Numbered from the stretch's first letter, positions 16,139 to 25,517 are shown. The stretch is 64,000 nucleotides of DNA from UBA4720 sp038227135 (GCA_038227135.1 JBBRQC010000002.1:1-64000); one strand, 5' to 3'. The notes: generated by a model not told the origin, from the sequence alone. A program made the numbers and translations.

Positions 16139-16944
16139 TCGCGATCGCGCTGGACGCTGCACGCAGCGAGGTCTCGCCCTCGTCGGTTTTCATGGCGCTG
16201 CTGCGCCGCGACATGCGGGTCGCGCGGCGCGAGCTGCCATTCTTCCTCCTGCGGACGACGATGCAGCCGCTGATGTTCGTGATCGTATTCGGGTATCTGC
16301 TGCCAAAGATGGGATTCATCGGTCGCGGCTACACGACCGCGCTTCTACCCGGAGTGCTGGCCATCAGCCTCACGTTCTCCAGCATTCAATCAGTCGCGCT
16401 GCCGATGGTGCAGGACTTCGGCTGGACAAAAGAGATCGAGGACAGACTGCTTGCGCCAGTTCCCATCTGGCTAGTCGCGGCGGAGAAGATCGTCGCGGGC
16501 GTGCTGCAGGGCTTGGTGTCAGCGCTGTTCGTGCTACCTGTAGCCCGTCTCATCATGGGACCAATTCCCAATCTCACATTCGGTCACATCGGAGACGTGC
16601 TGCTGATCACAGTGCTCGGCGCGGCCGCATTCTCGTCACTCGGACTTTTTCTCGGCACCGCGATCCAGCCGCAGCAGATCGGTCTGATGTTCGGCGTCAT
16701 TCTGGCGCCGATGATCTTTTTCGGCTGCGCGTATTATCCGTGGCAGGGCTTGAGCGCCGTGCCGGTCATGAAATACGCGGTGCTGATCAACCCGCTGGTT
16801 TACGTAGCTGAGGGAATGCGGGCGGCGCTTACTCCGGGTGCGCCGCACATGTCGCTAGGCATCGTGGTGCTGGCGCTCGTTCTGATCACTGCGCTCTTTT
16901 GGACGCTCGGCATGCGCTCTTTCATGAAGCGCGCGGTCGGATAG
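16135..16944 (+). CDS. ABC-2 type transporter permease
   Basis: 269 residues with six predicted transmembrane helices and the ABC-2 signature region 'RLLAPVPIWLVAAEKIVAG' followed by 'ILAPMIFFGCAYYPWQGL'. It pairs with the ATPase encoded just upstream (ATGA-type overlap; GTG start at 16135). DrrAB-like pairs export drugs, lipids or polysaccharides. Its last 90 bp overlap the convergent histidine kinase gene. Confidence 0.93.
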   Translation: MIAIALDAARSEVSPSSVFMALLRRDMRVARRELPFFLLRTTMQPLMFVIVFGYLLPKMGFIGRGYTTALLPGVLAISLTFSSIQSVALPMVQDFGWTKEIEDRLLAPVPIWLVAAEKIVAGVLQGLVSALFVLPVARLIMGPIPNLTFGHIGDVLLITVLGAAAFSSLGLFLGTAIQPQQIGLMFGVILAPMIFFGCAYYPWQGLSAVPVMKYAVLINPLVYVAEGMRAALTPGAPHMSLGIVVLALVLITALFWTLGMRSFMKRAVG

Positions 16945-18819
16945 CGTCGCGCTTTCCGCGGGCGCGGCGAGGTCCAGCTGCAGCTTCGCGAGATCAGCGG
17001 GATCCATGCGTGGAGCGCGCGGCAGGGTAAGCGTGAATGTCGACCCTTCGCCGACCACACTCTCGACGGTAACCTGCCCATCCATTGCGCGAGCCAGGTC
17101 CTGGCTGATGGCGAGCCCGAGTCCGACGCCCTGAACCGGCTGATTCAGACGGCGTTCTGCCTGAACGAAAGGATCAAAGATTCTCTTGAGCTTTTCCGGT
17201 GAAATCCCCGGTCCCGTATCAGCAATTCGAATCTCGACGCACTTGCCGCTCAATTCGCTCGAGAGTGTTATGCTCCCGCCCGACTCGGTGAACTTTACGG
17301 CGTTGGTCAGGAGGTTGAGTACGATCTGCTGCATCTTCTCCGGATCCGCGAGGACCGCTGCGCTCTTACCGGCACCCTTGTAGCAGTAGTGAAGGCCCTT
17401 CGCCAGAATCTGCGGAGCGATCATCGACTCGGTATCGTGCAGCGCCTCGTCGACGGGGACCGCGGTGATGTGGTATTCGGTCTGCCCGGCGTCGACTTTG
17501 GCGAAGTTGAGTACGTCCTGAATGAGAGTAAGGAGGTGCTGCTGGCTGCGCCTGATGCGCGCGATGTCCTGCGCCTGCTCGGCGTTCAACGGTCCGCGAA
17601 TGCCCAGAGCGAGCAGCTCGGCGTATCCGCCGATGGCGTTCAGCGGTGTCCGGAGCTCGTGGCTCATGCTGGCGAGAAACTCCGACTTGGCCTGGCTTGC
17701 CGCCAAGGCTTCTTCTTCTGCCTTCTTCCGCTCTTCGATGTCGACGGCGATTCCCAGCCACGCCTCTACCTTTCCAAATTCATCCCGCGCAGGGCGGCTG
17801 CGGGCGAGAAACCAGCAGTACTCACCTTTCCGTCCCCGCAAACGCAGCTCGAGCACGTAGTCCGTGCCCTCTCTCACGGCCGTTTGCCAGCTCTCTAGGA
17901 CTCGCTTGCGGTCTTCTGGATGAACTGCCTCGATCCACCCGTCCCCGAGCGCTTTTCTCTCGGAGAGACCCGTGTAGTCGTACCAGTAGGGATTGAGGTA
18001 CGTGATTCGGCCATCGGGCCCGCCGAACCAGACCACCTGTGGGGAGAGATCGAGCAGGTGCTCGAATCTACCTTTTGTGGTGAGCGTCCAGCGCTCGAAC
18101 TGCGTGGCTGCGAGGGCAATGCCGAGCAATGCCGCGCTCGTGGCAGCTACCACTAAACCGAGCTGGTACGTTCCGAGGACGACGTGATCGTTCGGCCGCC
18201 AGCCGGCTGGACCGTGCGTGAAGACAGCGGCTGCCATCCCGGTGTAGTGCATGCCGGCGACAGCGAATCCCATGAGCAGCGCCGCGCCCAATTTCTTGAG
18301 CCAGGCTCGTGGCTCCGAGCCCGTGGCGAGGAAATTTCGAGTGAGCGCGAGGGCCGCGAACGACACGCTGATTGCCACGGCGACCGATGCGACGAAGATG
18401 ACCGGATCGTACATCACGTGGCTGTTCATTCGCATTGCAGCCATGCCCGTGTAGTGCATAGCTGCGATGGCCAATCCCATGAAGACACTGGCGAGAACCA
18501 GCAGGCCGGAGTGGACAGTGGAGCGGTTGAAGATGGCGAATGCGATGACGCATCCGAGAAACGCCGCGACGTAGGAGAGGGTGACCAGCGGGGCGTCGTA
18601 CCAGACAGGAATCGGCAGGTGCAGCGCGAGCATCCCGACGAAGTGCATGCTCCAGATGCCGAGTGCCATGGCGAGCGCACCACCGTAAACCCAGAAGAGG
18701 CGACGGCGGCGCACTGCGGCGCGAACCCGTTGCGCTATCTCGATAGCGACGTACGCCCCGATCGTCGCGATGAGGACGGAGGTGGCGCCGAGATTGAGAT
18801 TGTAGGATTGGTCCAGCAT
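16855..18819 (-). CDS. MHYT-PAS sensor histidine kinase
   Basis: 654 residues. The N-terminal ~240 residues form the seven-helix MHYT sensor, with three motifs 'MHFVGM', 'MHYTGM' and 'MHYTGM', thought to bind metal and sense O2, CO or NO. A PAS domain follows ('LLDLSPQVVWFGGPDGRIT', 'DEFGKVEAWLGIAVDI'). The HisKA domain has 'MSHELRTPLNAIGG' with the phosphoacceptor at His387. The ATPase domain shows the N box 'NLLTNAVKF', 'DTGPGIS' and 'GLGLAIS'. A ~50-residue charged tail overlaps the convergent ABC permease gene. No response regulator is adjacent, so the partner is elsewhere. Confidence 0.93.
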   Translation of the reverse strand: MLDQSYNLNLGATSVLIATIGAYVAIEIAQRVRAAVRRRRLFWVYGGALAMALGIWSMHFVGMLALHLPIPVWYDAPLVTLSYVAAFLGCVIAFAIFNRSTVHSGLLVLASVFMGLAIAAMHYTGMAAMRMNSHVMYDPVIFVASVAVAISVSFAALALTRNFLATGSEPRAWLKKLGAALLMGFAVAGMHYTGMAAAVFTHGPAGWRPNDHVVLGTYQLGLVVAATSAALLGIALAATQFERWTLTTKGRFEHLLDLSPQVVWFGGPDGRITYLNPYWYDYTGLSERKALGDGWIEAVHPEDRKRVLESWQTAVREGTDYVLELRLRGRKGEYCWFLARSRPARDEFGKVEAWLGIAVDIEERKKAEEEALAASQAKSEFLASMSHELRTPLNAIGGYAELLALGIRGPLNAEQAQDIARIRRSQQHLLTLIQDVLNFAKVDAGQTEYHITAVPVDEALHDTESMIAPQILAKGLHYCYKGAGKSAAVLADPEKMQQIVLNLLTNAVKFTESGGSITLSSELSGKCVEIRIADTGPGISPEKLKRIFDPFVQAERRLNQPVQGVGLGLAISQDLARAMDGQVTVESVVGEGSTFTLTLPRAPRMDPADLAKLQLDLAAPAESATLSDRALHERAHAERPKERSDQNERQHHDA

Positions 18820-19133
18820 TGCCCGCGAAGTTCGGCAAGATGCAAGCCCGACAGACCTGGTTTCACTTACAAGCGTAAGTCATTGGTTCGATTGGGGTTG
18901 AGCGGGCGAAGCGAGCGCATATCGCTGCTGCGAAATCGCCTCGGATGTCGCGGGCGGACGTCGGATTCCGAAGGGGCCGATGGGGCGGGTCGTCGTACTC
19001 GGGCCTCATCCGCCACTTGCGGAGATATATCGCCAGATATAGCTTCAGCGACAAAGATATATCTCCAGTACTATCATAGGCGTCAACTGACGCCTGACTG
19101 GCTCGATAGATCCTATTTGCGGGGGTTGAGTCA
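18820..19133. other. Intergenic region between histidine kinase and padR
   Basis: A 314-bp divergent gap. No convincing open frame. Its right half carries the GATATATC inverted repeat described separately, a TATCAT -10-like box at 19072-19077 and the short palindrome CGTCAACTGACG (19081-19092). Nothing recognisable was seen in the left 190 bp. Confidence 0.6.
19021..19066. promoter_or_regulatory. Inverted repeat, probable operator of the PadR regulator
   Basis: Perfect 11-bp arms GGAGATATATC (19021-19031) and GATATATCTCC (19056-19066) are separated by 24 bp. The right arm falls between a weak GCGACA (19048-19053) and TATCAT (19072-19077), an 18-bp spacer, so binding there would block the padR promoter. 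Each arm holds the palindromic core GATATATC. Autoregulation by the PadR protein is inferred from position. Confidence 0.5.
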
Positions 19134-19715
19134 ATGCATGGTGGAAACTGCGGGCCGAGGTTCGCGTGGGCGTGCGGGATGCGGCCGGAGAACTTTGGGT
19201 TCGACGCGGGCGCTTTTTGGGGTGGTCGCGGCAAGTCGCGCGGTGGTCCGTTCGGCGGCGGAAGGATGTTCGATCAGGGTCACCTGAAGTTCGTGATCCT
19301 CCGTCTGCTCGAGGAGAAGCCGCGCCACGGATACGAGATCATCAAGGAGATCGAGGAGCGGTTCGGAGGGATGTATTCACCGAGCCCCGGAACGGTCTAT
19401 CCGACCCTGACCATGCTCGAGGACCTCGGCTACGCGCGGGCGAGACCGGAGGAAAGCGGCAAGAAGATCTACGAGATCACGGACGAAGGCAGGGCGCACC
19501 TCGCAGAGAACCAGCCACTGATCGACGACATCTTCTCAAAGATCGCGGACTTTGCGAACAACATCTTCGGAGAGCCGATGATGGAAGTGCATCGGGCGTT
19601 CAAGGACATCGGCCGCGCCATCTACGTGTCGAAGAGCTCGTCGAGGTCAGCTGAACAGATAAAGAAGATCAAGGAGATCCTGGACCGCGCTGCGAGCGAA
19701 ATCGAAGCGGTCTAA
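19134..19715 (+). CDS. PadR family transcriptional regulator
   Basis: 193 residues. The winged helix is typical: 'FVILRLLEEKPRHGYEIIKEI', 'PSPGTVYPTLTMLEDLGYA' and 'GKKIYEITDEGRAHL'. A C-terminal helical dimerisation segment follows. PadR proteins repress efflux or stress genes and often themselves. The ~50-residue N-terminal extension before the winged helix is unusual: Gly/Arg/Phe-rich with two Cys and a His ('HGGNCGPRFAWACG'). No obvious target gene besides its own upstream repeat is seen; the convergent defence pair and the divergent kinase are candidates. Confidence 0.93.
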   Translation: MHGGNCGPRFAWACGMRPENFGFDAGAFWGGRGKSRGGPFGGGRMFDQGHLKFVILRLLEEKPRHGYEIIKEIEERFGGMYSPSPGTVYPTLTMLEDLGYARARPEESGKKIYEITDEGRAHLAENQPLIDDIFSKIADFANNIFGEPMMEVHRAFKDIGRAIYVSKSSSRSAEQIKKIKEILDRAASEIEAV

Positions 19716-19729
19716 CGTGCCGAGTGGCG

Positions 19730-19767
19730 AAAAGTGTCAGACGGCCGAATCGCTGTCTGACACTTTT
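19730..19767. terminator. Bidirectional terminator between padR and the helicase gene
   Basis: A perfect 13-bp inverted repeat, AAAAGTGTCAGAC (19730-19742) and GTCTGACACTTTT (19755-19767), with a 12-bp loop. It has T runs on both strands and lies between convergent gene ends, so it can stop both transcripts. Confidence 0.8.
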
Positions 19768-19804
19768 CCATTCCAGGGATGGATCCGCTACTGGCCCGGT
19801 ATGC

Positions 19805-21991
19805 TTAATCCTGCTGCAATCGCTGCACCTGTTTCGACGCGTCCTGACGCATTAGAAGCAAAGCGTGAATCTCCAGGCACCGGGCGTCCCTGGTTGGCGG
19901 AGACGCGGTTGCAGCCGACTCCAACCTCGCGACACTGGCGAGCCAGTCGTCATCGGAAACAGGAGCTCCGCTGAGCGATTCGAGCTCCGCCTCGATGGCG
20001 GAACCGTGTTGCGCTGCGGCTACTCGCCTGGCTTTCGCGGCCATTTTGAGTCTGCGGCTGCGTGAGTGCGGCGGCGCGCTTTCGATCGCCTTGTCGATCC
20101 GGTTTACAAGACGCCTTCTGCGCAGAACGCTCGAATCCGTTAGACCAGCCAATGCCGCTGCGCGCTCGCGGCCGGCCCATTTGCGAATTTCCTCCAACGC
20201 GGCCTCGCACTCCTGAGGGTTCGTCCTGACATCGAGACCGCTGCTCAAGCCACATGCGACGATTTGCGAGTCGAGATCCGTCGACAACTGACCCGATAGT
20301 GCCACGACCAGGTTCCGTTCTGCGCCAACGCTCACAGCGGCGAGGAAGCCTCGACGCGGTGAGGAGACGGACGAGACGGGAACGTCATCGACGTCTTCCG
20401 GCATGATCGGCCGACGCCAATCGCTGAGAATCGTGCGCAGATTCTCCGTCTGCTTCGTTACGCTTTCACCGGCTGGGTCCTTTTCGCGGAATGAGTGAAC
20501 AGGCAGGGGTGACGTCTTGGCGGAACCGACTGAGCGTCGGGCGATGTCCCATTTCCGCTGAACGAGCACCTCGCTTTCGAGCAACTCCGCTGCGCTTGCG
20601 GGCGGTCGAATCAGGTAGACACTCACCGCTGAATGTGCGGAGCCCATCCGCGCGACTCTGCCTACACGTTGCTCCAAACGCGCCGCCGTCCACGGTATAT
20701 CCACGTGCACGACGATTTCGGCGTCCTGCAGATTCACGCCTTCGCTCAGCAAGTCCGTTGACAAAAGAAGATCGATCTGTTCGGCACGGGCTGGCCGGGG
20801 AGCGTTAAGCGCCCGCGGCGCGAAACGGGATAGAGCCTCGCTGCGAGAAAGGCTGCCGCCTGCCACTCGTCCGCCGTTAGCGGTGAGCATTGCAACGCCG
20901 GCGTCTTTGCCGAGTCTCCGAAAGAGCATTGAGACGGTCGCCGCATACTGAGCGAAGGCGACAATCTTCGCCCTCGGGTGCGTCGCTCGCACGTTCGCGA
21001 TCACATTGGCGCGTTCGATGTCGAGTGACGATCCCCCCGAATGGGAAGCACGGAACCGCTCCAGCGCATCCAGATGCAATCTCACCGATTCGAGCAGTGC
21101 GTCTGCGTCACCCGCTGCGAAGGACAGAATCTGAGCAAAACCGAGTTGCAGCGCCCCGTCGTCGAAGATCCAGGTGCGAAGCTCAGCCGCGGTGGGATAT
21201 GTGCCCGCCTCCAGCGACGCGGTTAACGCGTAGGCCCTCGCTGTCCTCCTCCGAAGTGCCTCGTTCAGAGCGGCTTCGCTCGATGCCCACTGGTGCACCA
21301 GGCCCCGCGCGATAAGACTTCGGCCGTAGCCTCCGTTGCGAACTGGGACTGGGTCGGGAAGTCGCATCAGCTCGGGCACGATCCGAGAATCGTCGGAGAT
21401 CTGAAGGCCCACGGTTGGAAGGACGCGCGGGATCAGCGCCGTGCTCTTCAGCTGTTCGTGTTCGCGCCTCACGATGCAGCGAGCGAGCTCCGCCTTCGTC
21501 AGTGCGCTTGCGCGTGAGCCTAGAAAAAGTGAAAGCGGGCCCGAGAGATCCCTGCGGCGATTGTGAATCGGTGTCGCCGTGAGAAGAAGAAGCTTTGCCC
21601 GGCGGGATAGTTCCTCGAGCCGAGCGTATCTTCTGGTCGTCTGATTTCGGGCGTGGTGGGCTTCGTCGATGATTAGCAGATCGTATTCGGCGCTAAGCTC
21701 GGAACGGAGCCCGCTCAGCCTCTCGAAGCTGACGAAATCCGCGTCGATTTCGGTAGCGCGAAGTGCGTGTGCCCACATTGGTGAGAGCGCTGCGGGCGCG
21801 ACGACGAGCCGGCGGGCGTAATCGCGCGCGATCGCGGTCGCGACGAAAGTCTTGCCCATGCCAACCTCGTCGCAGAGCAAGGCTCCGCCGAACTCCTCGA
21901 TCGCCTTTTCGATTCTCGTCACGGCCGACAGCTGGTGCGGCTGGAGTGAGACCGCGCCGATCCGCGTCTCAGTCCGATCATCACCGAGCAT
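19805..21991 (-). CDS. SNF2/HepA-type superfamily 2 helicase of a methylase-linked defence pair
   Basis: 728 residues from the ATG at 21989-21991; the frame stays open to 22189, so a somewhat earlier non-ATG start is possible ('EKFLRLKTAEEVRAEI' looks coding). The Q-like region is 'LQPHQLSAV', Walker A 'DEVGMGKT' (41-48), motif II 'DEAH' (109-112), motif III 'LTATP', and the C-terminal lobe has 'STDLLSEGVNLQ' and 'QRVGRVARMG'. A ~250-residue C-terminal domain after the helicase core is unrecognised. It follows the big methyltransferase gene on the same strand. Such pairs occur in DISARM-like (DrmD/DrmMI) and related restriction systems; translocation on unmodified DNA is inferred. Confidence 0.85.
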   Translation of the reverse strand: MLGDDRTETRIGAVSLQPHQLSAVTRIEKAIEEFGGALLCDEVGMGKTFVATAIARDYARRLVVAPAALSPMWAHALRATEIDADFVSFERLSGLRSELSAEYDLLIIDEAHHARNQTTRRYARLEELSRRAKLLLLTATPIHNRRRDLSGPLSLFLGSRASALTKAELARCIVRREHEQLKSTALIPRVLPTVGLQISDDSRIVPELMRLPDPVPVRNGGYGRSLIARGLVHQWASSEAALNEALRRRTARAYALTASLEAGTYPTAAELRTWIFDDGALQLGFAQILSFAAGDADALLESVRLHLDALERFRASHSGGSSLDIERANVIANVRATHPRAKIVAFAQYAATVSMLFRRLGKDAGVAMLTANGGRVAGGSLSRSEALSRFAPRALNAPRPARAEQIDLLLSTDLLSEGVNLQDAEIVVHVDIPWTAARLEQRVGRVARMGSAHSAVSVYLIRPPASAAELLESEVLVQRKWDIARRSVGSAKTSPLPVHSFREKDPAGESVTKQTENLRTILSDWRRPIMPEDVDDVPVSSVSSPRRGFLAAVSVGAERNLVVALSGQLSTDLDSQIVACGLSSGLDVRTNPQECEAALEEIRKWAGRERAAALAGLTDSSVLRRRRLVNRIDKAIESAPPHSRSRRLKMAAKARRVAAAQHGSAIEAELESLSGAPVSDDDWLASVARLESAATASPPTRDARCLEIHALLLMRQDASKQVQRLQQD

Positions 21992-22029
21992 GAATCGCGC
22001 GATCTCGGCGCGGACTTCCTCGGCTGTCT

Positions 22030-25000
22030 TTAGTCGCAGGAACTTCTCCAGGAGAGGAGAGGCCGGGTGTCTGCCATGGTGATTCCGTAGGCGTCGAGCG
22101 CTGCGGCAAGGAGATCGTCGTCGGACGGCACGGCACCCGACATTGCGCCAACGCCAAGGGGGGCGAGACATTCTCGGGCCCGCTCCCAATCTCTAGGCAA
22201 TGGCAACAGTGACATGGTCCAGCCCAGATATCGACGATAACCACCTCGGGCTGGCTCGGCCACCACGTTCAACCATGCTGACACCAACGGGCCGTTGAGA
22301 AGTGCGGCGAGACTGTGCGCATCGCCGAGCGTGTCGCAGCAAACCGCGTAACAGGTATTGAGAGGGACGATCGAATCACCGGGCTCGATGACCATTGCCC
22401 GCGGCCTGGTTCCAAAGTCGGCCCAGACCACGCGGGCGCGTTCGTGACGCGCAGCTTCGGTGCGGAATACGGTCCACCATGGGGATCGCCCCTTGAGATC
22501 GGCGCGCGAACCAAGGCGGTCTCGAAATGGAAGCAGCCATCGGCGCGCGAATGGAGGAAGGTCTTTGAGGGGAACGTTGTCATCACGGTGCGGCCACACG
22601 ATGTAGTCGTGCTGGCCCGTTGTCTTCCACGCGCTGAGTGTCTCGCCGCGCACCAGCCGCCTGAGCATCTCGCGCTCGATTCGGCCGCGGCGATCGCCGG
22701 ATGATATCGATGCGATACCATCGTCGACGCCGTCGACGTGGACGACGTACGCTCCGTTGCATCCCGTCTTGACCCCAAGCATTGGGCGTCCGAATGCGCT
22801 GTTCGCGAAGGGAATCCCGATGCCCCGCAGACTCTCGAATGCATTCCGCGCCGGAGGCGGAAGCAGGATCCATGGGCTTCCGGGTGTGTCGTTGAAGCGG
22901 AGGGCTTCGGCTCGGACCGACCACTCTAGTGCGCGATCAGGCAGTCGAACCCTTGCGCTAAAGAGCTTCTGCGTTCCCGGTGCGGCCGTCCTCTTCTGCG
23001 CGACGAGGAGGGATGGGTATACCGCTGCTTCGAACTGCGATGGTGACTCCGTGAGGTCATCGAGGGTGACGATCTCGGTTCGGTCCAGGAGCAGCTGCCT
23101 TACTCCTCCGCCGGCGAGCGACCGCCACAATTTCGATGGTAAAAGGAGTGCCAGTGTCCCGCCGGGTCGCAGAAGCTCACACGAACGCTCGACGAAAAGA
23201 GCGGACATATCTATCTGGGAGGAGAATCCGCGGCCGGCGCCCGCCGTGCCGGCTCCGCTTTCCCATGCCGCGGTGCGATACACGATAAAATCATTCCGTA
23301 GCATGACCCGCGCTGATTCCGCGATCTGATGCACTCGAACCCACGGTGGGTTACCGACGACCACATCGAAGCCACCGCTGACGCCGACGTCCGAGAAGTG
23401 GGCCGCGAACGAGAAGGGCAGAGCCGCGCCCCCGCGCAGCCGCCGCGCCGACCGAGCAGTATCCCTGATTTGAGCCCGGACAGTGAGCAGGCGCAGCCGA
23501 GCATCGCGAGTTGGCAACTGGCGATCACCAAAGAGATCTCTGCCCCGCAACGCCAAGAGCAGCTCCCTCCGCCGGGCAGTCAACCGCACGCCCTCCCGCT
23601 GCAACCTCTCGATGGCAGCGCTACGTTCGGCGCGATCCATTGCCGTGGCGAGCGTTCTCTTTCGCGGCCCGGAGGCACGCATGTAACGGCTGCGAAAAGT
23701 GGCCAGCTTGCGTCCGCTCATCGAGCGCACAGCATGGTCGAAGGCACTTCCGGAAAGCGAGTCGCCGACGCGGATGTGCCGATCGAGATTCGGGAGTGGA
23801 ACAACGCGCATCGGATCTCCTTCAGCGCTCTCGATGACGATTGCGAGCCAAAGCCGCAGCTCACAAAGCCACACCGCCATTGGATTCAGATCGACACCAA
23901 AAATCGAAGCTGTCAGAACTCGCCGCCTGATCTCGGCAATCGATCCGGCCTCGCCGGCAGCAAGGCGCAGGGAAGCGAGGCGCTCAAGCATATGCACGAG
24001 GAAAGCGCCGGAGCCGCATGCGGGATCGAGCACGCGAATGTTGAACAAGTGCCCGAGCCTCGAGGCGCCCGGCAAATCGGCATCAAGCGCCGGCCGAAGC
24101 GCCTCCTCTGCAACTTCCTCGACCAGGGCCTGCGGAGTGTAGAAGGCCCCACTCGATTTTCTTTCGCCCGCAGCCATGAGCGCCTCGAACGCTCTACCCA
24201 GCATCTCAGGATCTATCGATGCTTCCGACCAGACTGCTGAATCCTCACGTGCACTGAAGTGATATCGGGAGAGCAACGCGCCGTATGCGTTTCCAAACGA
24301 CTCGTCGCTGAAGACACATCCGCGCCGGCGCTTCTCCAGGCTCGACCGCGAAAATAATCCTCCGTTTAGAAAGGGGATGCGTCCAAAGCTGCGGGCGCGA
24401 CGCGAGCGCGCGCGCATAGCGGTGTTGAGCGTTCCGAAGAAGAGCGGCTCGAGCACCTTTCGCTGATAGGACCCGCCAGTCGCGATGCACTCATAGTAAC
24501 CATTGCTGAGAAAGCCAAAGTCGCCGTTCAGCCAGCCTTTCGTCTCGAGGAAGGAGAGAAAGATCAATCGCGAGACGTAGAGCAGCGCGAGCTCGAAGCG
24601 CTCGGCCCGGTTGACCCGCCCGTCTGACGAATCCGCCAGCTCAGCCACCGCCTTCTCGAGAACGCGAAAGAATCGACTGGTGATTGCTTCGCGCCCAAGC
24701 ACGTCGAGCCAGCGGGCGTGGGTAAGCAAGTCCGAATCGCCGGTCGAGGAAGCGAGGGCGCACAACGTTTCAGCGTCGCTCTCGAAGATGTTACTGCGGT
24801 TGCACACCAGCGAAACGATTCTCGTCCTGGCTCCGCTGGAAGACCAGCAAACAATCACCACCTCGCTTGCGTGAGTCGCGATGACCATCCAGAGAAGCTG
24901 TGGCGAGTGTCTGGCCAGCGCGTTGGCGACAGCGGTAAGGCTTTGGCGGAGATCCACGGCGTCGGGGATATCCAGGACCAGGCCGCGAATCGATCCAACG

Positions 25001-25173
25001 CCCTGGGTGATGCTCGCGGCGCGGACAATCCCGGGCAGATGTAGCGCGTTCGTCGCTATCGCATCGAGGGGAAGAAACTGCCCGCTGAATCCGAGTTGAC
25101 GAACGAGGTCTGCCAACCCCCGGTGGGAGTCGGCGCTCCGAAGCAGCGCGGTGGCACGCTCGAGAGTCTGCAC
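22030..25173 (-). CDS. Large Eco57I/PglX-type DNA adenine methyltransferase
   Basis: 1047 residues. The N-terminal ~330 residues include 'RLIFLSFLETKGWL' and 'FLNGGLF', elements seen in PglX/DrmMI and type IIG proteins. The SAM motif I is 'DPACGSGAFL' (383-392), 'FGVDLNPMAV' follows, and the catalytic motif IV is 'NPPW' (608-611). Residues ~700-1047 would be the target-recognition region. No PD-(D/E)xK nuclease motif was found, so it is more likely a modification subunit than a type IIG enzyme with its own cutter. The next gene downstream is the SNF2 helicase. It would mark self DNA, leaving unmodified DNA to the partner. It starts 344 bp after the small membrane protein gene's ATG. Confidence 0.88.
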   Translation of the reverse strand: MQTLERATALLRSADSHRGLADLVRQLGFSGQFLPLDAIATNALHLPGIVRAASITQGVGSIRGLVLDIPDAVDLRQSLTAVANALARHSPQLLWMVIATHASEVVIVCWSSSGARTRIVSLVCNRSNIFESDAETLCALASSTGDSDLLTHARWLDVLGREAITSRFFRVLEKAVAELADSSDGRVNRAERFELALLYVSRLIFLSFLETKGWLNGDFGFLSNGYYECIATGGSYQRKVLEPLFFGTLNTAMRARSRRARSFGRIPFLNGGLFSRSSLEKRRRGCVFSDESFGNAYGALLSRYHFSAREDSAVWSEASIDPEMLGRAFEALMAAGERKSSGAFYTPQALVEEVAEEALRPALDADLPGASRLGHLFNIRVLDPACGSGAFLVHMLERLASLRLAAGEAGSIAEIRRRVLTASIFGVDLNPMAVWLCELRLWLAIVIESAEGDPMRVVPLPNLDRHIRVGDSLSGSAFDHAVRSMSGRKLATFRSRYMRASGPRKRTLATAMDRAERSAAIERLQREGVRLTARRRELLLALRGRDLFGDRQLPTRDARLRLLTVRAQIRDTARSARRLRGGAALPFSFAAHFSDVGVSGGFDVVVGNPPWVRVHQIAESARVMLRNDFIVYRTAAWESGAGTAGAGRGFSSQIDMSALFVERSCELLRPGGTLALLLPSKLWRSLAGGGVRQLLLDRTEIVTLDDLTESPSQFEAAVYPSLLVAQKRTAAPGTQKLFSARVRLPDRALEWSVRAEALRFNDTPGSPWILLPPPARNAFESLRGIGIPFANSAFGRPMLGVKTGCNGAYVVHVDGVDDGIASISSGDRRGRIEREMLRRLVRGETLSAWKTTGQHDYIVWPHRDDNVPLKDLPPFARRWLLPFRDRLGSRADLKGRSPWWTVFRTEAARHERARVVWADFGTRPRAMVIEPGDSIVPLNTCYAVCCDTLGDAHSLAALLNGPLVSAWLNVVAEPARGGYRRYLGWTMSLLPLPRDWERARECLAPLGVGAMSGAVPSDDDLLAAALDAYGITMADTRPLLSWRSSCD

Positions 25174-25241
25174 TCATCCAGCGTAGCCCGGCGGACAAAC
25201 TGCGCTTACATCGTTTGACGACTATGCGACACGAATCTTTG

Positions 25242-25517
25242 CTACGATTCTACGACCTTTGTTTCCGCCAGTAGCCTGGTGGTGAAACGCTGGCCCTCGC
25301 TGATGCGCTCGATCTCGATCGAGGTCGACTCGACGATCTGTTCGATGCGGGCGATTCGCGCGACCAGCTCCGGATCCCGGCCCGAGCCCAGCTTGTCAGT
25401 CTGAGCTCTGCTTTTTCCAAAGAAGTAGGCTCCGGCAAAAGCACCCGCCAGGATCCCGATACTCGCGAGGAGTCCGATAAGCGGGATGAGCACTCCGAGC
25501 TCACTGACTGATCCCAT
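25242..25517 (-). CDS. Small membrane protein with coiled coil
   Basis: 91 residues from the ATG at 25515-25517, chosen for its Shine-Dalgarno (AGGAG) and because it places a transmembrane helix right at the N-terminus ('LIPLIGLLASIGILAGAFAG'). The rest is a charged helix likely to form a coiled coil ('LVARIARIEQIVESTSIEIERI'). The family is not recognised; the layout resembles small envelope or phage-shock-type helper proteins. It lies directly upstream of the methylase gene on the same strand with a ~68-bp gap, so co-transcription with the methylase-helicase pair is possible. Confidence 0.6.
   Translation of the reverse strand: MGSVSELGVLIPLIGLLASIGILAGAFAGAYFFGKSRAQTDKLGSGRDPELVARIARIEQIVESTSIEIERISEGQRFTTRLLAETKVVES

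Noticed and set aside
18184..19287. A 367-codon plus-strand frame across the histidine kinase start and padR.
   Set aside because: It is antisense to the MHYT sensor domain and out of frame with PadR; the translation has no fold-like pattern.
19805..25173. Complete DISARM or BREX system.
   Set aside because: No DrmA, DrmB, DrmC, PglZ, BrxA/B/C or Lon-like gene is in the neighbourhood, so only a partial resemblance can be claimed.
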